Assembly: GCA_032173965.1 (NCBI GenBank) | Contig: JAVUNC010000006.1 | Coordinates: forward strand, 17,023,528 to 17,087,527 | Length of the DNA: 64,000 bases | Direction: 5' to 3' | Source of the DNA: Sitta carolinensis | Lineage: Eukaryota > Chordata > Aves > Passeriformes > Sittidae | Shown here: positions 1-13,803 of the stretch, piece after piece | Layout of the letters: each line of letters begins with the position of its first letter | Position numbering within the stretch: position 1 is the stretch's first letter | Notes under the pieces: model-generated | Told to the model about the DNA's origin: nothing | Databases searched by the model: none | The model's input: the letters and a program-made list of their open reading frames with translations, nothing else | Position numbers and translations under genes: made by a program

Positions 1-3000
1 ACACACTGTCTTCAGTTCTGAATTTCCCCAGTAAGAAATTTAACTAAAGAACTCAGTTTTACAAGGGACACAGTGCAGAAAGAATATTGACCTAAAAATG
101 CCTTGGACAAGAGTCATCAGAAAGAAAATAAATCTAGCATAGAGTTTTTAGGCTGGCAGTAATAAATAGTTCTCTGGCAATGTAGATATACCTGAGCTGT
201 CAGGCCCCTAGAAAAATACCACCTCAGTCAATGTCAAGCTCTGTTATTTCAAATTATGCTGGATTTAGTTGTTGAAGTTTCAGTTATGTTAATTTCCTCT
301 ACAGGAAAGTACAGGAGGCATTTGTTAGTAATGATCTAGTTACTCCCTGACACAAAAATATATACTATTTACCAATGATTGTCATAAATACACAAAAAGT
401 ACATTTTATTTTGAGAGAAGGAGAAACATCTCTTTGTCTCTAGTTTGAATCTTCTGCAATTTTTCTGAGCATGCATGATTTTTAATAGGCAAAACTTAAT
501 CTTTTTCTTTCTGCTAATGTATCATCTAATGAAACATTTAAATATATTACTTACAGATGGTTACAGTGGGGTTTGCTTTCCAATGCAGTACTTTATTTTT
601 CAAATATACTCTAGAAATTCACAAAACTCTGAATCATTTGAGCATGGCTTGTAATATGAAATATCCTAGTTGCTTCATCATGACTAAACCAGCAGAGCTT
701 CACATGGAATACAGTTTATTTGTGGGAGACTTCAATAAGGGTTAAGAATTAACTACACACCATATGCTTTGTAGAATCATGCATAAGAAAACACACCTAA
801 AACAAACAACTAGAAATAGGATCCTAGTTCCTCAATTTCCAGAGCCCCTTTCTGCAATTCAATCTTCAGTCACAGATAACCAAGTAAGATTTTACAGGCT
901 TCTCTTGCACCATGCTGTTTCTCCCATAGGTTGTATTTCTCAAGCATTGGAAACCCTCATACATTTTACAAGTCTAAAAGTTTAAATGACAATGGAATCT
1001 GGTTTTAAATCTGTCCATTTCAATGCATGTTACTCTTAGAGTATTTTAGTTGACCTTAAGAATCCTTCACTCTGTTTTGAGTAAGTGTAGCAGGATAACA
1101 TAATCGTAAACCAGAATAAAACTCTAGCATTTGTTGTAAGTACTATGATTTTCCTCATACTTCTTAGTAGGAAGAATTTTTACAATTGATTTCATGATAA
1201 TTGAGTTTAAAAAGCAGAATGCAATTTAATGGAATTTAAAATGCTGCACTTACTGGAATACTTTATTTGTCACGAGGTCTAGGGGTTTAGAATTGGCTAA
1301 TAGACAGCGATGATGATAAATCAATGTAGCAGAGTTAATTTCTTAGAGTTGAATTGGATTTAGTCACTCAACCCTCAGAATAATGGAATTGCATGGCCAA
1401 ATTCCGCCACTTCTCAGAGAATTTAGGGATAAGGGACCTTAGAGAGAGACTTTCTAATGGTATTGAAAAAATAAACCTGTGTAAGTCATAGCAGTTTAAT
1501 TCATCATCTTCCTTTTCCACTGAAATTTCAATTAAAATCACAGTTTATAATGTTCCATGCACAAAATTAATTTCTTCTATTGGACAATCTAAAAGTATAT
1601 GTGATTAATTAGTGTATAAACTCCAGCTTACATCTAGAGAGAAGTTGTAAACAATAAACTAGGTGCTTCCCTAAAAAAAAATTATTAAGAATTCCCAAAG
1701 TAAAAGTAGTTCAAACACTCCAAACACCAAGAAAAACCAAGAATTTTTTTGCCACTGGTAATAATATTTTCATTTTGGTCTTGCGTGTAGTTCGCATTAG
1801 CGAATCAAAAAAAAATCATTATGTGTCTCGCCTCACTAACAGTAGAATCTAAATTAAAATTGAGCATTAACATTTCATTATAATGTTTATTAAATCCCCT
1901 GTGTGTAGAAATGTATATGCCTGTGTTACATTCCAAGTCTACATTTATCTGCCTAATTAGAACAAAGAATCCTAGCAGTCATTTGCACTGTCAGAGCTAC
2001 TTGTGTTATGCTTTGCCTATTTCTATTTGTGTTGGGTAAAAGACTTCATAATAGAACTCTGGCCAAGCCAAGATAATCCCTTCCTCCATGCCCCTTCAGC
2101 ACCAACCCAAATCTGCACGACCTTTGGCTAGCCAGGACAGCAGATGAGCACGAGGAAAGTTCTGCAGAGTATGATTCAGTGGTATTCTTTTGGGGGTTAC
2201 TAATTTAAAAAGTGAAACCTAAGTGTGTGTAACATCCCCCTTCTATGGGCAGCTGTAAGAGCCATGGTAGATGAGATGTGAACCGCTGCTTTACCTGAAG
2301 AAGAAATCCATATGGGTGTTTTGATCTCTTAAGGTCTCTACACAAACCTCCCCTATGTGAAATGTGTTTTATGCAGCCACCTGTACCCAGTGAGAATCAT
2401 TTCTGTGTTACAAGGAGTGTCATGTCTCAGCTCTTCAAGTCACACATATATTAAGTTACGTGGGAGGTTTGTATTATGTTTTTTTCTTTAAAGAAACACA
2501 CTTAACTACAATGGATTTGTTAGTGATGGTATAATTATTTTTGTAAGCATACCTACTAATTTCAAGCAAAAACTTTTCAGGAGTGCACTTTTAATGTACT
2601 TTATAAATTGATAGAGCCAGAAACATTTCTACATTATAATGGGAAATGCATCTCTGCTGTAATCCCAAAATTTTGGGGAAATTCACTGATCAGGGTTTCC
2701 TTCTCTTATCTTAATTTAAAATACTGTAATAAACAAATGTAAATAATCAAGCACGTGTATACCAAACACCCTTTAACCTCAGATGCTATTGGTCAAAATT
2801 TTTCATCATTTATATTTCTATTTCTTCATCCCTAGACTTTATACTGGAAACTTCATTCCTTCGCATTTGACAGGCAAATTATAAAGATGACTGTCTTTCT
2901 CCAGCACTTTTTAAATGCCTCCAGTTATGATTTAATTACCTTTATACATCCTCTTGTCTTTGGGTTCATAGCCTAGAACAACAGCCTTGGTAATCAATGC

Positions 3001-4035
3001 TTTAGAATAAGCCATCTTATAAATTCTTAGAACTGTACCAACATTAGCATACCCTTGAGCACTAGCTTGCAAGAAAATGCTGCAACAGATACAAGAAATT
3101 AATATGCCTTCATACCCTATTAAGAAACATGAAGCTCAAATATCATATTTCACCAATTTATGTTTAGGAAATGAGAAGTATCAGTGCATCACCCCTATGT
3201 GTAATTGTACCCAGCATCCATTGTAATTCTCCTAAAGACAAATCTTAATAAAACACACACCATCATTCAAGAGTTGCCATGTCACCTGTCCATGATGTTT
3301 CTAGAGTTCAGCTAGCCTTGCCACATTACATTCCTGCCACATTGCTTTCCAAGAATATTTAATTCCAACTCAATAGTTACTTGGGGGAAGGGAGGGGAAT
3401 AGTAGTTTACAAATAATCCCTTACTGAAAACACACAATGTGGTTGAAGTTCTTTTCTTCTAGGTGGTGTAGAAAAAATTTCCATTAAAAATAGAGTAGAT
3501 TACACATAATGGGTGTTTTTTCTGTCTTTTTGTGTCCATCAGCTAAAGAAGGACTGCAGTTTGTTCAAGTAGGCTGGTTAATGTTCTTCTGTCATTAAAA
3601 GAAGCATTAAAAGAGTGATTATACATTTGGGAAAAAACACAGGCATCTTTGCTATCATTGTCAAAGAGGAAGCTCTGTAACTGATGGATTTCATCATTAC
3701 TACAGCTACTAATACTGAAAATTTGTTAAAGTTCTGTATGTGGATGAATTCATCCATCATCAAGTTTTAATAATTCATGATGCAGTACCTGCTACTAATA
3801 CAGAAACACTTGTACTGCTCAAAAAGACCTTTCAGATTCTAGGAAAGATGTGAAGCATTTTGGAGATTTTATTCCTTGGCAATAAGTTTTTACCTCAGTC
3901 AGGACTGACAGCTACAATTCTTATTCCTCAAAGACAGAAGCAAAATCCCTGAAGCAAGGAGGAAACAAAATGGACCTTAGCACGTGCATGCATTTCATAA
4001 GAAGCTTTGTGTAGGAAACTATGGTTTTGTGGTTT
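1..4035. other. AT-rich unassigned sequence, no gene seen
   Basis: No coding exon, RNA gene or known repeat was recognised. The open frames here are 60-75 codons long, compositionally ordinary for AT-rich DNA and resemble no family I know. The sequence is complex rather than repetitive, as expected for an intron or intergenic desert. Confidence 0.6.
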
Positions 4036-4495
4036 TGTCTATACAGCTTCCAGCCAGGTTAGGGTTAGTTTTGTGCAGTAGCTGGGACCAGGACCCTAAT
4101 ATTATTCAACACCACCTCTTGTCTTTGCTAGGGCTGACAGAATGGGAATCTATCTATCCCTTCCAAAAGTTTTCCTTCTGGTTGAGTAAATGGGGCAGAA
4201 TGGGGGAGCCATACCTCATTGTTCTTTGTCCTTCGATCCCAGAATGTGATGAGCATTTTGCATGTGAATCACTCTCTCCTGTACACTTTTGTTATTCTAT
4301 TTGTTTTCTTATCTCGTTGCTGTTTCCAGTAATTTGTTCTCACCTCGACTTGCTTCTGTTCTTCATGGTTTTTGCCATGAAGAATTTTGAAATTCTCGCC
4401 TCTGTTCCACCACAGCCGGAAGGGGGAGGGGAAGAGAGAACATGCAGAGTTGGGAGAGTGGTAGCACTGTACAGGGGAATACCATTAAACCACAA
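4036..4495 (+). mobile_element. Diverged LTR5-like endogenous retrovirus LTR (probable solo LTR)
   Basis: The left end has a TGTC start followed by a CCAGCCAGG / GGGTTAGTTTTG / GTAGCTGG series. This parallels the start of the songbird LTR5-type consensus (TGTCCTGGTTT...GGGTTAATTTT...GTAGCTGG). The right end has the family's typical closing run: a CTCTGTTCCACC stretch, a purine block (GGAAGGGGGAGGGGAAGAGAG) broken by substitutions, then ATTAAACCACAA where young copies have GGTTAAACCACGACA. The middle is pyrimidine-rich, again as in the family. The length of about 460 bp is plausible for a solo LTR. No gag, pol or env sequence was recognised on either side. A clean target-site duplication was not found; TTGTG occurs at 4027-4031 and 4496-4500, so the true left edge may be nearer 4032. 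A 191-codon open frame (3984-4559) runs across this element and is an artefact of it. Family assignment is from memory of the consensus, not a search. Confidence 0.6.
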
Positions 4496-7400
4496 TTGTG
4501 AGAGAGAATCAAATCCTGGAGGGGTTGGTCATGCTTGGTGCCCTCATCAGCAAAGGTGATAACAAGCAGTAGTCTAGATGATCTGAAAGCTCAAGATAAA
4601 AATCCGCTGTGTCAAAGTTTGTCAGGTCTGACATTTCTCTTATCAAGCATGAATCATATGAGTACATTTGTTCTGGAATACACAGATGAGTTTTTTCATA
4701 TTGATGAACTCATAAAGGTACAAGATATATGCATCAGCAATAGTAAATGGGTCAGTGTAATAAAATTTTTTGTACTGCCAGGGCAACATTATGATGATGC
4801 AATATGTAAATACATTAAAATTATACTAAATTATCCTGTCTTACATTTTTGTCACTCTTCACAGAAAACATTAAAGAGATGGAAATATACAAGGAAATAT
4901 ATTTTTCAATTAGTAACTTTTAAATTTCTAATCTTCAACATACAATCATGCCATATATAACAAGACTAAATATAATGGAATACTAACATAATAATCACAT
5001 GTTCACTAGGTTTTATTACTTTTTTATATTTCAACTCATTTTTAGTTTTGATAAGACACATTCTTCTGCTCTACTGGAGTTTCACAGTAGAACTTATAGT
5101 TACTGTTGTATTCAACATAAAAAAATAGCAATATCTGATATTTGACTTCTTTTGCTTGATCTCAAGTTTGTTAAAATTTTATTTAATCTATTGAATGTAC
5201 TAGAATATATTCAAGTATATATTTCAATGTTGTCATTTTTCTTTTAAAAAAGCCTAAAACTTGCCACTTTTCCTTAAAAAATAGATAAGGTGAATTGTTT
5301 ATTTTTCTATATTTACAGAAAAGTCCAAATTCTAAAGTATATTTACACAAAGACAATCAGTACAATTCACAGCTGAAGTCCTGTTAAATAGCAATTATTT
5401 TAATGCAAACATATTATGAAAACTAATTTAGCAGTTGCCACTAAAAATGCACCCTTTGTTAAACAGTACATTTGAGAACCATAGCTTACAAACGTGGATA
5501 AAGATTGAGATGATTTCTAAACAAAAGTTTTCCAGATTTTCTTTTCTCACCTTATTTTTATTTTAACGGTTTCAGTCTTAATTTGGCAGGTACTAAATGA
5601 CACAACTTCAGATTGGAATTTTGTTGTTCACCCTTTCAGGTGACTTTTCTGGAGTTCTGAGTGCTGGGATATCTTTTATCATTTCATCAGTCAACACAGC
5701 AATCCAGATAAATTACTCAAATACTAAACACACAAATTAATTTATTTATCAGCTGCTCTCTTTCAGAACTGGACCTTTTAGTAACCATATCTCAGATGAA
5801 ATCTTAAGGAGTCAAGAATATTGTAAATTATTTTCCCTCTCACTCAGAAGTCTAATTTCAGTTCTCTTTCATATTCAAGGGCCAAAAAAATTGTCACTAC
5901 TGGTTTGGGTTTGGCTTTCTCCTTCAAACAAATGAGGCTTTTGCTAGTCATGGAAAACATGCCATAATACTTTAGGGAAAATGTAATTTGATGTTTTGAA
6001 GTTCAAGAATTTCAGTTTAATAGTGCTATTGCATAGTTTTAAAAAAACTGTACACACCTCAACATGAAAAATGTCGACGTCACTACACAGAACACAACTA
6101 TGGCTACACTGTCAGAAAACGCTTATTTTGCTTTGTTTCCAAAAAAACCCAAAAAACATTTTGAGATCATATCTCTTTCAATCTTCAGGTCAGAACTTCA
6201 TCTTATTCAATTTTTATCCCATCTCACCAATTCAAAGTCAAAATACATTGTCAAAAACAATTATGTTCCCACAAGTTTTCTTGAAAATTCTCTTAATAAG
6301 AAGGAAGAGGATCAAGTAAATGCTTTCACATGGAAAAAGACTGACAGAACTCCAGTGTTACACACAACATCAGCTGCCTGGTCAAGTAGGGTTAACCCAG
6401 TCCCTGGTCATTTAGCATTTATGTAGCTCAATATTAACTCTCTTATTATAGATCTTATACACAAATATTAACATTACAGCAGTAAGAAGGGAAAATATTC
6501 AGATTTGTAAAAAGAAGCCATCAACAGTTGAACTGTTCTTCAAATAAACTTGTTCTGTGCTTACTTCTCTACTTTAAAAAAAAAACCCTTATATTTAATT
6601 TTCTCTGTCAGAACTATAGATTTAATATAATATTAAAAAATTAATTTGTTGATACCTTGATATTTTTATGTTGCAGCCAACTGAGAGTTTGCTGACAAAG
6701 ATGAAAGTGTCAGTTACTCTGTAATGCCATAAAAAAATAAATGCAGTGCATTACACTGGATGTAGAAGGTGATTGGTAATTACTTGCCATTAAGTTGTGT
6801 AAGTTCCCAAAGCAGTGATTTTGAATAGATACATAAGTGATACAGCATTCATATTCAGGTACCATGAAATCCCTGTAGCCCTCCAAGTTTGCAGATCCCC
6901 AGATTTTCAACAATACTGTAATTTATTTTGTTCTGAAGTTATTTTGTAGCAGCTAGGGAAATTATACTGTGATACAGCTGTTTCAGGAGCACCTTTGAAT
7001 TTCCTATTTCATCAAACTGGTTGCTGCAACTGTCACTTAATAATAAACTCTCTCCAATTTTTGATAGTCATGAAAGTAATTGATTCTATTGAAGAACATT
7101 GATGTGCAAAGAAGGGTCAGATTTTAGACATTATCTTAGTAAAATAATCCTTGAAAAAAAAATCCTAGAAAAAAATAAAATAGAAGTAGGAAAACAACTA
7201 CACATGCATCACTGCAAATAAGAGTTCCACCAATATGCCTGTCAACATAAATATAGCGTCTTTGCTACACAAGTTATTTTCTTATAGCAATGCTATTCAT
7301 GTATCTGAGGAGTACTTGCTTTCTGTGCAATGTTGGAAAAGAAAGCCAAAATGATGGAAAATTCTGATTCTTCATAATGCCTCCCAGCATTAATTGCATT

Positions 7401-7545
7401 TAATAGACACAATGAAAATTCAGTTCAAGGATATAGGAAAGTATAGGAAAAGATGGTGAATTTAAACTTTCCCTTGGTATACAACCATAATAAAAAATTC
7501 TTTATATGATCAGTAAGTCAATTGTGGTCTTAATTATTTCCAAAG
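4496..7545. other. AT-rich unassigned sequence
   Basis: Contains open frames of 141 codons (4535-4960) and 120 codons (6064-6426) with no recognisable domain, biased to K, F, L, I and S as AT-rich random sequence gives. No exon-like block, RNA gene or repeat was recognised. Confidence 0.5.
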
Positions 7546-8015
7546 AATCACTGAGGTTGGAAGTGACCTAAGAGATCATCTAGGCATAGTTCCCAGTTCC
7601 AAACAGGATCAATTACAGCTGGCTGCTCAGGAACACAACCAGTCAGTTTTCAATATTTCTAGAGATGTTGACAGACTTTACCTCCTCTCATCAACCTGTT
7701 CAAGCCTTTGACTACCTCCAAAATTGAAAAGTTGTTTCTTAGATTAAAACAGAATTTTCTGTATTTCACTTTGTGCCTACTGCCAAACACAGCACTTCAT
7801 GTGCAAACCCACCAACCCTAAGGGGAAGAATCACCTCCCTGACGTGTTGGTAACAATGTTCAAATAAACCCAGCATCAGGGACTGGTTAAGTCTGCAGCA
7901 GGAGGCTGATTCACATGCAAGCATTCTAATATTTGGACTAAATACTAAAGTCCTTCCAAGACAATCTGTAACGTAACATAATCGATGTCTCATCTGACTC
8001 CAATACTCCATGCAC
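7546..8015 (-). mobile_element. CR1 LINE fragment, old, internally deleted
   Basis: Read on the plus strand, the left end begins AGAATCACTGAGGTTGGAAG and continues ACCTAAGAGATCATCTAGG, the reverse complement of a CR1 3' terminus. To about 7790 it follows the 3' UTR layout: a GGCTGCTCAGGA block, an AATATTTCTAGAGATG block, AACCTGTTCAAGCCTTTGAC, and CTGTATTTCACTTTGTGCC. From about 7815 on, the minus-strand frame reads REVILPL, with an upstream LGRTLVFSPNIRMLACES-like stretch. This matches the C-terminal part of CR1 ORF2 (reverse transcriptase), where REVILPLYSAL is usual. Normally several hundred bases separate that motif from this part of the 3' UTR; here only about 30 do. Either an internal deletion or two nested fragments explains this. 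Divergence is high, so the copy is ancient. The edge near 8015 is approximate. Confidence 0.75.
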
Positions 8016-10421
8016 CGAAAGAAAAAACATCCTTCATATTTGGGGGCTTCCTCTTAGTCACACCTTAAAAGACATTTGCTCCAGTGAGTATGTGGATCCA
8101 ACATCCAAATTTAACATAAATATCAGAATATAAAATAAAACTCAGATTAGCTTGTGATTAATATGCATTTTTTTCCTACAATGAATTTTTATTACATGGA
8201 GTTGCAGCATGGAATAAAAAGCACCAGAAGATGAGAAATCAATAAAATATTATTACTAGTCATTTGCATACCCCAATGACATTTCATGAAAACCTAGCTG
8301 TAAGAGATATAAACAACAGATAGATGGCACAAAAAAAACCTCAAACCTACAGGGGTCGAAGTTCCAGCGACCCTTATTCTTAGATGAATTTTAAAAGTTA
8401 AATTCCACACTATCCTGACTTGATAAATTACTGTATTAAATACATATTACTATATTAAATTAATACTCAACCCTGAAGTTTCAAAAATTTCTGTTCTGCG
8501 GACTTGAGCTGACATATTAAATTTAAAATGCTGAAGCTGTTTAAGGTGCACAAACTGTATAAGCAATAACTTCCAGGTTAAAATTTTATTTTTGCTTGTT
8601 CTGTATTCTGTAGTAGTGGGTGTATCCAGTCACTGTACTTCATCTCAGCTGGTTCCCAGTGACTTGGGGCAGAAGCAGAACAGTTACATAGAGCACAAAC
8701 TGATTAATATTTTAAATTCAAAGCCTTAAGTAAAATAAAGTGTTTCAGAAATGCATTTGCAGTTTAGAAATGCAGAGTCCAGCCTGCACTGGCACAGTAC
8801 CAGGTTTGTTCCACTCTTCCTTCAGTGCTTCACCTCAGTGAAGCCACACATTGCAACGTACTAGAGTTGAGCAGCCACAACTGCACTCTGTGTCCTGGTT
8901 TGTGCCTGTCTCCCCCCAGAAAACACACAAAGAACACCACACTAGCAAAGCAAGAGACCTGAGGGGACACGATGAGTGCACTTCCCTTTTATCTTCATTT
9001 CAGCAGCAGTGCCACATTGTGTTACTGCACTTAGGAACCAGATTTCAGCAGTGCTATCTTGACAAGAGCAGAGCAGATATGAACAGAGATGGAGACACAG
9101 TTATGGGGGGTCATGATCAACCATTACTGGTGCTGAAATGCTTATCTCAACTCTATGATAAGTTAGAAAAGATGCTTTTCAACTACTTCCACAACATGGA
9201 GTTCTACTGCCACAAAAAGCAAGTAAATAATGAGAAATAAACAAAATTATGCAATCTTCATTTCTATACTAGAGACAACTCCTTCTGTTTAAAAATTAAG
9301 AAACATAGACAGTTCTGGTATGTCCCAAAATTATTTCTTTTTGCTTTTCATTCTGAAACCTTTCATATTAATATACACAGGAAAACAATTGCATATAGCC
9401 ATTTTGTGTTGTATGTTGCAGGTACTTGCAGGAAATCATCAAAAGATGTAGTGTATGAGGCATACACAGAACTCACAGGCTAGTGGTTCACGTTCAAGTT
9501 GGTTAATTCCTGCCAAACACACATGACAATATTTATGATTTGTAATTTATTAATGTGAATTAAGCATTAATATTGCAGACACAGCTTTAAATACCAGTAG
9601 TATCCAGTGATACTACAGCTGATATGTAGAAGACCACAGGATGATTGAATGACCAAAGCCAAGTCCTCCATCTCGTCTTTTGCTGCTTTTTGCCTCTCCA
9701 ATACATCAACATATGTAGAAATGGAAGCAAGTATATAAATGATAAGACTGGAAGAAAATTTCAAAGTTTGGTCTAGCTTTTCATCCTCTGCCAGTAGAAA
9801 CCTTGTAAGAACATTGTTCAGGAAGAATCAGTGTGTTGTGCCTCACATGACCATAAAAGTACCTGGAGAGATATAGGAAAATTTTAATGGTGCTTCACTT
9901 TAGTCTTTAACATATATATTGAAAACCATGAGCACCAAAGATTACAGAAAATGTATGTTTAAAGAACTAAAATGGAAACTATCATTAGTAAGAAAACTCA
10001 TGTTCTATGCTAACATTTCTCTAAAAGTTTCAAAAAGACCATGAAAATCATTTCAAAATGAGCCTTTCTCTGCCAGAACAAGCAAAACAAGCCTGAAACA
10101 CCTGTGACAGATGTTTTGCCAGAGTCAAAAATCACATTCAAACTTTAGATGGGGAATTCTGTTTCAAGTCTGAAATCCCTCACACATTTGGGTGAGCTCT
10201 AAGTGAGTGAAATGAAATCTTCTTCTATACATATCAGGCAGGGTCATCTCTTATCGCTACCAGCCATAGCTCACTCTGAAATTCATCAAGCTTTAATTAA
10301 CTAGCATTCCATTAAATGCCTAGGGTTTTCAAAGTATTCCCCAATCAGACCACATTAGGTTAACCTGGTGTGGTCAAATATGCTCTTCCATAATTCCACA
10401 TACTGCACCACTCCCCTCCGT

Positions 10422-10478
10422 ATTGGTTAAGAGGGATAAATATAAAAGTAGCCAAACACGAACCCAAACTCCTGCAGT
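10422..10478 (+). promoter_or_regulatory. Possible TATA/CCAAT core promoter
   Basis: An inverted CCAAT box (ATTGG, 10422-10426) lies just upstream of TATAAAAG (10441-10448), and a TCAGTT initiator-like site follows about 30 bases on (10477-10482). Each motif is short and common in AT-rich DNA. The spacing between CCAAT and TATA is tighter than usual, and no transcript is known here, so this may be chance or a relic LTR promoter. Confidence 0.2.
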
Positions 10479-13400
10479 CAGTTAATTATCTCAACTAAGA
10501 GTGAAACATATATGACATTTTGACCTTTACTATCAAACTCTCCTTCCTTTTTCCTTCATAAAAAACATTAATACTTTTTTTTTTTTTTTAATAATCAATA
10601 ATAAGAGAGAAAACTGTTGTATTTTGTACTTCCATTTTATATGCTCCTAACTCCAGCCAGCTGACTGCTATTTTGTGAGTGGGCAGCTGACAGTTCCCTA
10701 GCAACAGACTAATTGACTGCAGTTTTAAATCCAACCTTCAACTCATTTCTCCTATCCCTGTGTGAGTGTGTACATGCACATCTGCCAGGTAAAAGATAGC
10801 ACATAGAGATCTAAAGAACAAAGGGAGAAGGATCTGAGCAATTTATTCCAGAAGCGCTTTAAATTTCAGGAAAAAAAATTACTGTAATGTCAGGATTAAA
10901 AATTAATTTAAAATTATTTCAGCATACTTGCAGTCATGTCCTTTTCATGCTATTCTTTAATACAGGGATCAATAAATTTTTTCATTCCCTATCATAATAA
11001 TGAACACAGATTAATTCCAAATTTATATATAAAATTTTACCTATCTGGTAATGTCAGAAACTATAATGGAAAAAAGAAACTTAGAGAAAGAAGGCTGAAT
11101 GTCACAATAGCCAATCTCCACTCATATAACAATAATGTCTGTCCTAATAATTTACTATTAAGCAAGCATAGGGAATTTTTTGATCCATTTGCTTTAGAGG
11201 TAGCTCTCTTTTATATATATTATCAAAGGGAAATATTTTCAGTACCAAAATAGGAAAAAATAGGTGTGAAAATGGTCTCAGGTAGTTTCCAGGCCCTAAA
11301 TCAAATGATGCTGGCCCAAAACCTTTGCTGAACTCAAATTCATAAACTTACTAATTGCTGCAGTTTCTGACTTAAATGCTTGAATCTTCTGGCAGAAACA
11401 AGCATCAGGTTGATGTTTCAAGTAAATTGTAAGGTCTTAGGGTCTTATTAAAGAAGGAGAGTGAGTGTAAATTGAGAGCAAGAAGGAATGAGTCCAGGAC
11501 TGGTAGGGAAGAAAGAGCTCTAAGGAAAGCTTTGTGGATTGCTTCTCTTATGCTGGAAGCACTGACTCTCTGCAATTTCTTTGGGAAATTCTGTTTTCTT
11601 TTATTAAGAGCAAATGGAGTGGATTGTCATGTTACTAATCTCTAATAGGCAAGATCAATATATGGCATTGTCTCAACTTAGTAATTATTAATCTGAATAC
11701 AAGGCTCTCTATTTCCCCTTTGTAGTAGCAGAGATGCCTTTTTTTTTCTCACTTTATTATTGGAAACATGCAAACCCACCTCTTCCACAAGAGTTCCAGA
11801 GCCATCAAGGTATCCTGGTTTGGGTAGAATTATGGTTTTTTCCTTCCTTTTGAAGTGGTTCAAAGTTTTTTAGTCTGCAGCAAAGTGCAACAATTGCCCA
11901 AGCCTGCAAGAACAGGTGTGACTTTCTGCCTAAAGAGTTCTGTAAAGCTGATCAGAAACGGGAGAGGTGAACTCTGTTTCCTTCCAGTTACTTCAATATT
12001 TAAATGAAACATTTTTTATGTAAAATGTATAAACAGGCCTAGGAAGACAGAAATCAGCTCTCTGCACTTACCTACTAGTAGACTCCAAGTCAGGCACTGC
12101 ATACTAAATGTCTGCTTCCCTGATCATCCACACCATCAGAGACTATATTTCTTTTTGTACCATTATATCTGTAGAAAACTTAGAATTCTTAATTCTAAAA
12201 GGAAGAATCCATTTTGAAATTTTAGGCTTAGGCTAATCTAACAATTAAGTCCCTATTAGGTCTGTACTTAAAATATAAAGTTCTGAGACAGACTAAGCTG
12301 GAAGAAATTTGCACCTTCATAAATTTAATTTGTAAGATAAATAGTCACAGTTTTACCTATCTGCAGAACTACTCATCTAGGAAATTTATTCTGAAAAATT
12401 TCGCCTACATAAGTGAAAAATATTTATCTTCAGACATTTTTTCCACATGTAAAAAACATGAAAAGTTTCCAAATGCTGAACATCTGAAGATAATGCAGTA
12501 ATGTTTCCATTCTAATTTAGCACCTACGTATAAATCTCTGTTCCCTACTTGCAACATTCTACTCCTGTCTTTCCCTGTTGTTATTTACTGAATAGATAAT
12601 AAATTTTAATTTTTTTAGATGTTATTCACTAGATGTGATATAAAAGTGACTTGGATACTCATTCTCTTCTTTTTTTTAAGAAAAAGTATTTCTAGTGAGA
12701 AGCTGCTAGCATGCTCTTGGAAGTAAACCTTGGCAACATGAATCATAACATTTTCAAACATTTATTTTAGCATCTTGGCAGAGAAGAGACTCCTACAATC
12801 ACATTGTAACAAACAAATACATACCATGGATTAGAGATATATGAAAGTAGTAGATAAATAATCAAGAATTAATTTGATATACACTGCAAGTATCTAATTT
12901 AAACATAAATTTAGACATTATAGGAGTAATTAAAAAGGAACCTATACACTTTGCCTACCTTAATTTAATATAGAAGACACATATTAAGGAGAAAGAATTT
13001 TCATATTTCCCTTCTATTTCACCCAGCAACATAGAACATTTATCTCTCAAATGGTCCTTTCATAAAAGAAAGTCATTTGGTTCTAAGATGTGGCACACAA
13101 CTCATTTTTATCACTCTCCATTATTCAAATTAAAAATGAGGAAAAATCATATTGAAGATATAGAATGGTGACCTGACGATCAGAGGAAGGATTTCTAAAA
13201 TATTATGTCTTGTGCATCTTTTTCCCCGAAATTTGATTCTTAAGTGAAATATTTATGTACCAAATTTTGACAATTGGAAGTTTGTGGTGTATTTTCAAAA
13301 AGTTTACTTGGCCTTTCATGGAAATTTTGAGCAGAATTTTTATTGACAATATTTCATATAGGGAAAAAGGATCTCCATGAATTTCTGTGCGCATGCACTA

Positions 13401-13803
13401 CCTGTGATAATTACTTTTTCCAAAAATTGTCTCTCACATTAATTTCTACTGCTTTACAAGTATTCTATTTGTCACATTCAGCAGAGAGGAACTTGTACCT
13501 TCTCTCCACCACCACCCATCCCTGCCCCCTTAAGAGAATCCTTCCTCCTAGGTGAGTACCATAATCCCTGTGCTATTATGGTAGTCATGAGGAATTACAT
13601 ATTCTGCCTCCCTAGTCCAATAAATTTTGTAAGTATTTCATGCAAAGCAGACAGTCACAAACTGAAGTTAAGCAAGACACATGTGAAGGTAGCCTCATTG
13701 GACAAAGTTTTAGAGAATTGCTCTATACATTTTATAGCAGAAATTGTTAATTCTTACTGATTTGAAATGCCTACAAGCCACAGTGTAACTCTTTCAATAA
13801 TTT

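Noticed and set aside
4053..4064. Interstitial telomere repeat (GGTTAGGGTTAG)
   Set aside because: Two units only, and they lie where LTR5-like elements have a related GGGTTA motif.
3984..4559. 191-codon plus-strand frame as a gene
   Set aside because: It runs across a diverged LTR, has no recognised domain, and its cysteine- and leucine-rich middle reflects the pyrimidine-rich LTR.
8893..8903. TGTCCTGGTTT as the start of an LTR5-type LTR
   Set aside because: Only the first 11 bases match; the following sequence and the expected right end are absent.
11809..11847. TATCCTGGTTTGGG with a following TATGGTTTTTTCCTTCC as an LTR5-type start
   Set aside because: Similarity fades after about 38 bases and no matching LTR end was found, so it was not called.
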